A stretch of 64,000 bases of DNA from positions 372,001-436,000 of the forward strand of contig NZ_JADPJL010000005.1 of NCBI RefSeq assembly GCF_023073415.1, read 5' to 3'. The notes beneath the pieces are model-generated. The model was not told the DNA's origin. It was given only the letters and a program-made list of their open reading frames with translations, and did not search any database. A program made the translations under genes and the position numbers. Source of the DNA: Bradyrhizobium sp. 190 (lineage in GTDB: Bacteria; Pseudomonadota; Alphaproteobacteria; Rhizobiales; Xanthobacteraceae). Shown in pieces: positions 62,935 to 64,000 of this stretch (position 1 is the stretch's first letter; each line of letters opens with the position of its first letter).

Positions 62935-63891
62935 GTGGACCTGCCGAGCAGTGTCGTCATCAGCGAGGAGGGGCCGCGCGAAGGCTTTCAGATCGAGCCG
63001 GGTCCGATCGCGACGGCGGACAAGATCGCATTGATCGACGCGCTCTCCGCGTGCGGCCTCCGCCGCATCCAGATCGCCTCTTTCGTCAATCCCAAGCACG
63101 TCCCCGGCTGGGCCGATGCCGAGGCCGTGATCGGGGGATTCACTGCTCGGGAAGGCGTCGAATACTCCGCACTGTGGTTCAACGAGGGCGGATTGCAGCG
63201 TGCGCTTGCGTTCAAGGGGAAGCTGACGCTTGCCGGCTTCATCTCACTGAGCGCATCCGAACCGTTCGCGATCAGGAACCTCAACCGCGACCGTGCCGGA
63301 CAGATCGAGGCGATGCGCAGATATGTGCGCGTGCATCGGGAAGCCGGCTTGCCGATTGCCAAGATCATCGTCATGGCCGCCTTCGGCTGCAATTTTTCGG
63401 GAGACGTTTCCCCGGCCGAAGTCGTCGAGACGATTGCGGACGCGCGCGCCATCGCGCGCGAAGCCGGCGTGGCGGTGCAGGACGTCACGCTCGCAGACTC
63501 CATGGGCTGGGCAACGCCCGTCCGAGTCGCGGCCGCGGTCGGTGCCGTTCGTGACCGCTGGAGCGATGTGCGGATCGCCCTTCATCTCCACGACACGCGC
63601 GGGCAGGGCATCGCCTGCGCCTATGAGGGCCTGCGGCTCGGGGTGACGGCGTTCGATGCCGCGGTGGCGGGCCTCGGCGGTTGTCCGTTTGCCGGCCAGC
63701 CGGGGGCGCCGGGCAACATCGCCACCGAAGAACTCGTGCTGCTCTGCGAAGAGATGGGTATCGCCACCGGCCTCAATATCGAAGCGCTGATCGAGGCCGG
63801 GCGGCTTGCCGAACGGATCGTCGGACACAGGCTGCCGAGCGCCGCATTGCGGTCGGGAACGCTCGCCGCATTCAGGAGACGGGCTGCATGA
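62935..63891 (+). CDS. HMG-CoA-lyase-like aldol lyase
   Basis: TIM-barrel lyase of the HMGL family, 318 residues. The N-terminal motif reads EEGPREGFQIE, where true HMG-CoA lyases have a GPRDGLQ-type sequence, so the Asp is Glu here. Later come the metal-ligand motif HLHDTRGQGIA and the Cys motif GLGGCPFAGQPGAPGNIATE. The GTG start has GGAGGA upstream. Its stop overlaps the following CaiB/BaiF CoA-transferase start. The pair suggests CoA activation and cleavage of a 3-hydroxyacyl-CoA; the exact substrate is unknown, and the variant motif suggests it may not be HMG-CoA. Confidence 0.85.
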   Translation: MDLPSSVVISEEGPREGFQIEPGPIATADKIALIDALSACGLRRIQIASFVNPKHVPGWADAEAVIGGFTAREGVEYSALWFNEGGLQRALAFKGKLTLAGFISLSASEPFAIRNLNRDRAGQIEAMRRYVRVHREAGLPIAKIIVMAAFGCNFSGDVSPAEVVETIADARAIAREAGVAVQDVTLADSMGWATPVRVAAAVGAVRDRWSDVRIALHLHDTRGQGIACAYEGLRLGVTAFDAAVAGLGGCPFAGQPGAPGNIATEELVLLCEEMGIATGLNIEALIEAGRLAERIVGHRLPSAALRSGTLAAFRRRAA

Positions 63892-64000
63892 CGACTTCCT
63901 CCAGACCGCTCGCGGGGCTGAAGGTGCTCGATTTCGGTCACACCATCATGGGGCCGTGCGCCGGCGTCGTATTTGCCGATCTCGGCGCCGACGTGGTGAA
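63888..64000 (+). CDS. CaiB/BaiF CoA-transferase, N-terminal end only
   Basis: Start of a family III CoA-transferase; 37 codons are in the window. It reads MTTSSRPLAGLKVLDFGHTI and then MGPCAGVVFADLGADVVK, the N-terminal signature of the family (LxGLxVLDxGxxxxGPxxxxxLADxGAxVxK). The catalytic Asp lies beyond the end. It overlaps the upstream lyase by four bases, so both act in one pathway, the transferase probably activating the acid whose CoA ester the lyase cleaves. Confidence 0.88.
   Translation, partial: MTTSSRPLAGLKVLDFGHTIMGPCAGVVFADLGADVV

Overview
The window looks like a chromosomal segment of a Bradyrhizobium-type alphaproteobacterium (Nitrobacteraceae). This rests on the high GC content, on gene order (rpsF-rpsR-DUF2232-rplI; fabD-fabG-acpP-fabF-mltG-yicC-gmk; lptF-lptG-lptD-surA-pdxA-rsmA), and on many short lineage-specific proteins such as the DUF6894 family. 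The genus is an inference; no 16S or other phylogenetic marker was compared.

Layout. 1-9.6 kb: the 3'-truncated alr, dnaB, a cyclopropane-fatty-acid synthase, a secreted CxxCH protein, a TetR/thioesterase pair, and the ribosomal operon rpsF-rpsR-DUF2232-rplI. 9.8-18.5 kb: a TetR regulator with a clear operator driving a fatty-acid desaturase, then the fatty-acid synthesis cluster fabD-fabG-acpP-fabF, followed by mltG, yicC and gmk. 18.5-22.2 kb: a run of minus-strand envelope genes, including an exported metacaspase-DUF4189 protein followed closely by two paralogous exported proteins. 22.3-28.4 kb: a probable dispersed repeat, then an operon of a Cys-rich exported protein, a FixH-like protein, CusB and CusA (Cu/Ag efflux).

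28.4-41.8 kb is the accessory part. It holds a decayed higBA module, two Rnk/GreA-like genes next to a 32-residue membrane peptide, an SGNH hydrolase, and a fermentation cluster (focA, AspT-like antiporter, pflA, pflB) preceded by an FNR/FixK-like box. It also has an intact zinc alcohol dehydrogenase plus three broken pieces of related genes, and two copies of a 121-bp element. pflB is broken by what looks like a 2-base deletion. The theme is oxygen limitation and stress, with clear signs of duplication and decay.

41.8-56.8 kb returns to core genes: the rsmA/pdxA/surA/lptD/lptG/lptF operon with start-stop overlaps, pepA-holC, a lipoprotein, an ABC-F ATPase, ndk and a TerC-family protein. 56.8-59.4 kb is a cluster of short lineage-specific genes and a Crp/Fnr regulator with a TTG start. 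59.5-64 kb is a catabolic-looking locus: an orphan molybdopterin-binding subunit with Gln in place of the usual catalytic Glu, a LysR regulator, and a divergent HMG-CoA-lyase-like gene overlapping a CaiB/BaiF CoA-transferase that runs off the window.

The best candidate for an undescribed system is the metacaspase operon at 19.8-22.2 kb. A secreted Arg/Lys-type protease candidate is co-transcribed with two secreted proteins whose domains are joined by Arg/Lys-rich linkers.
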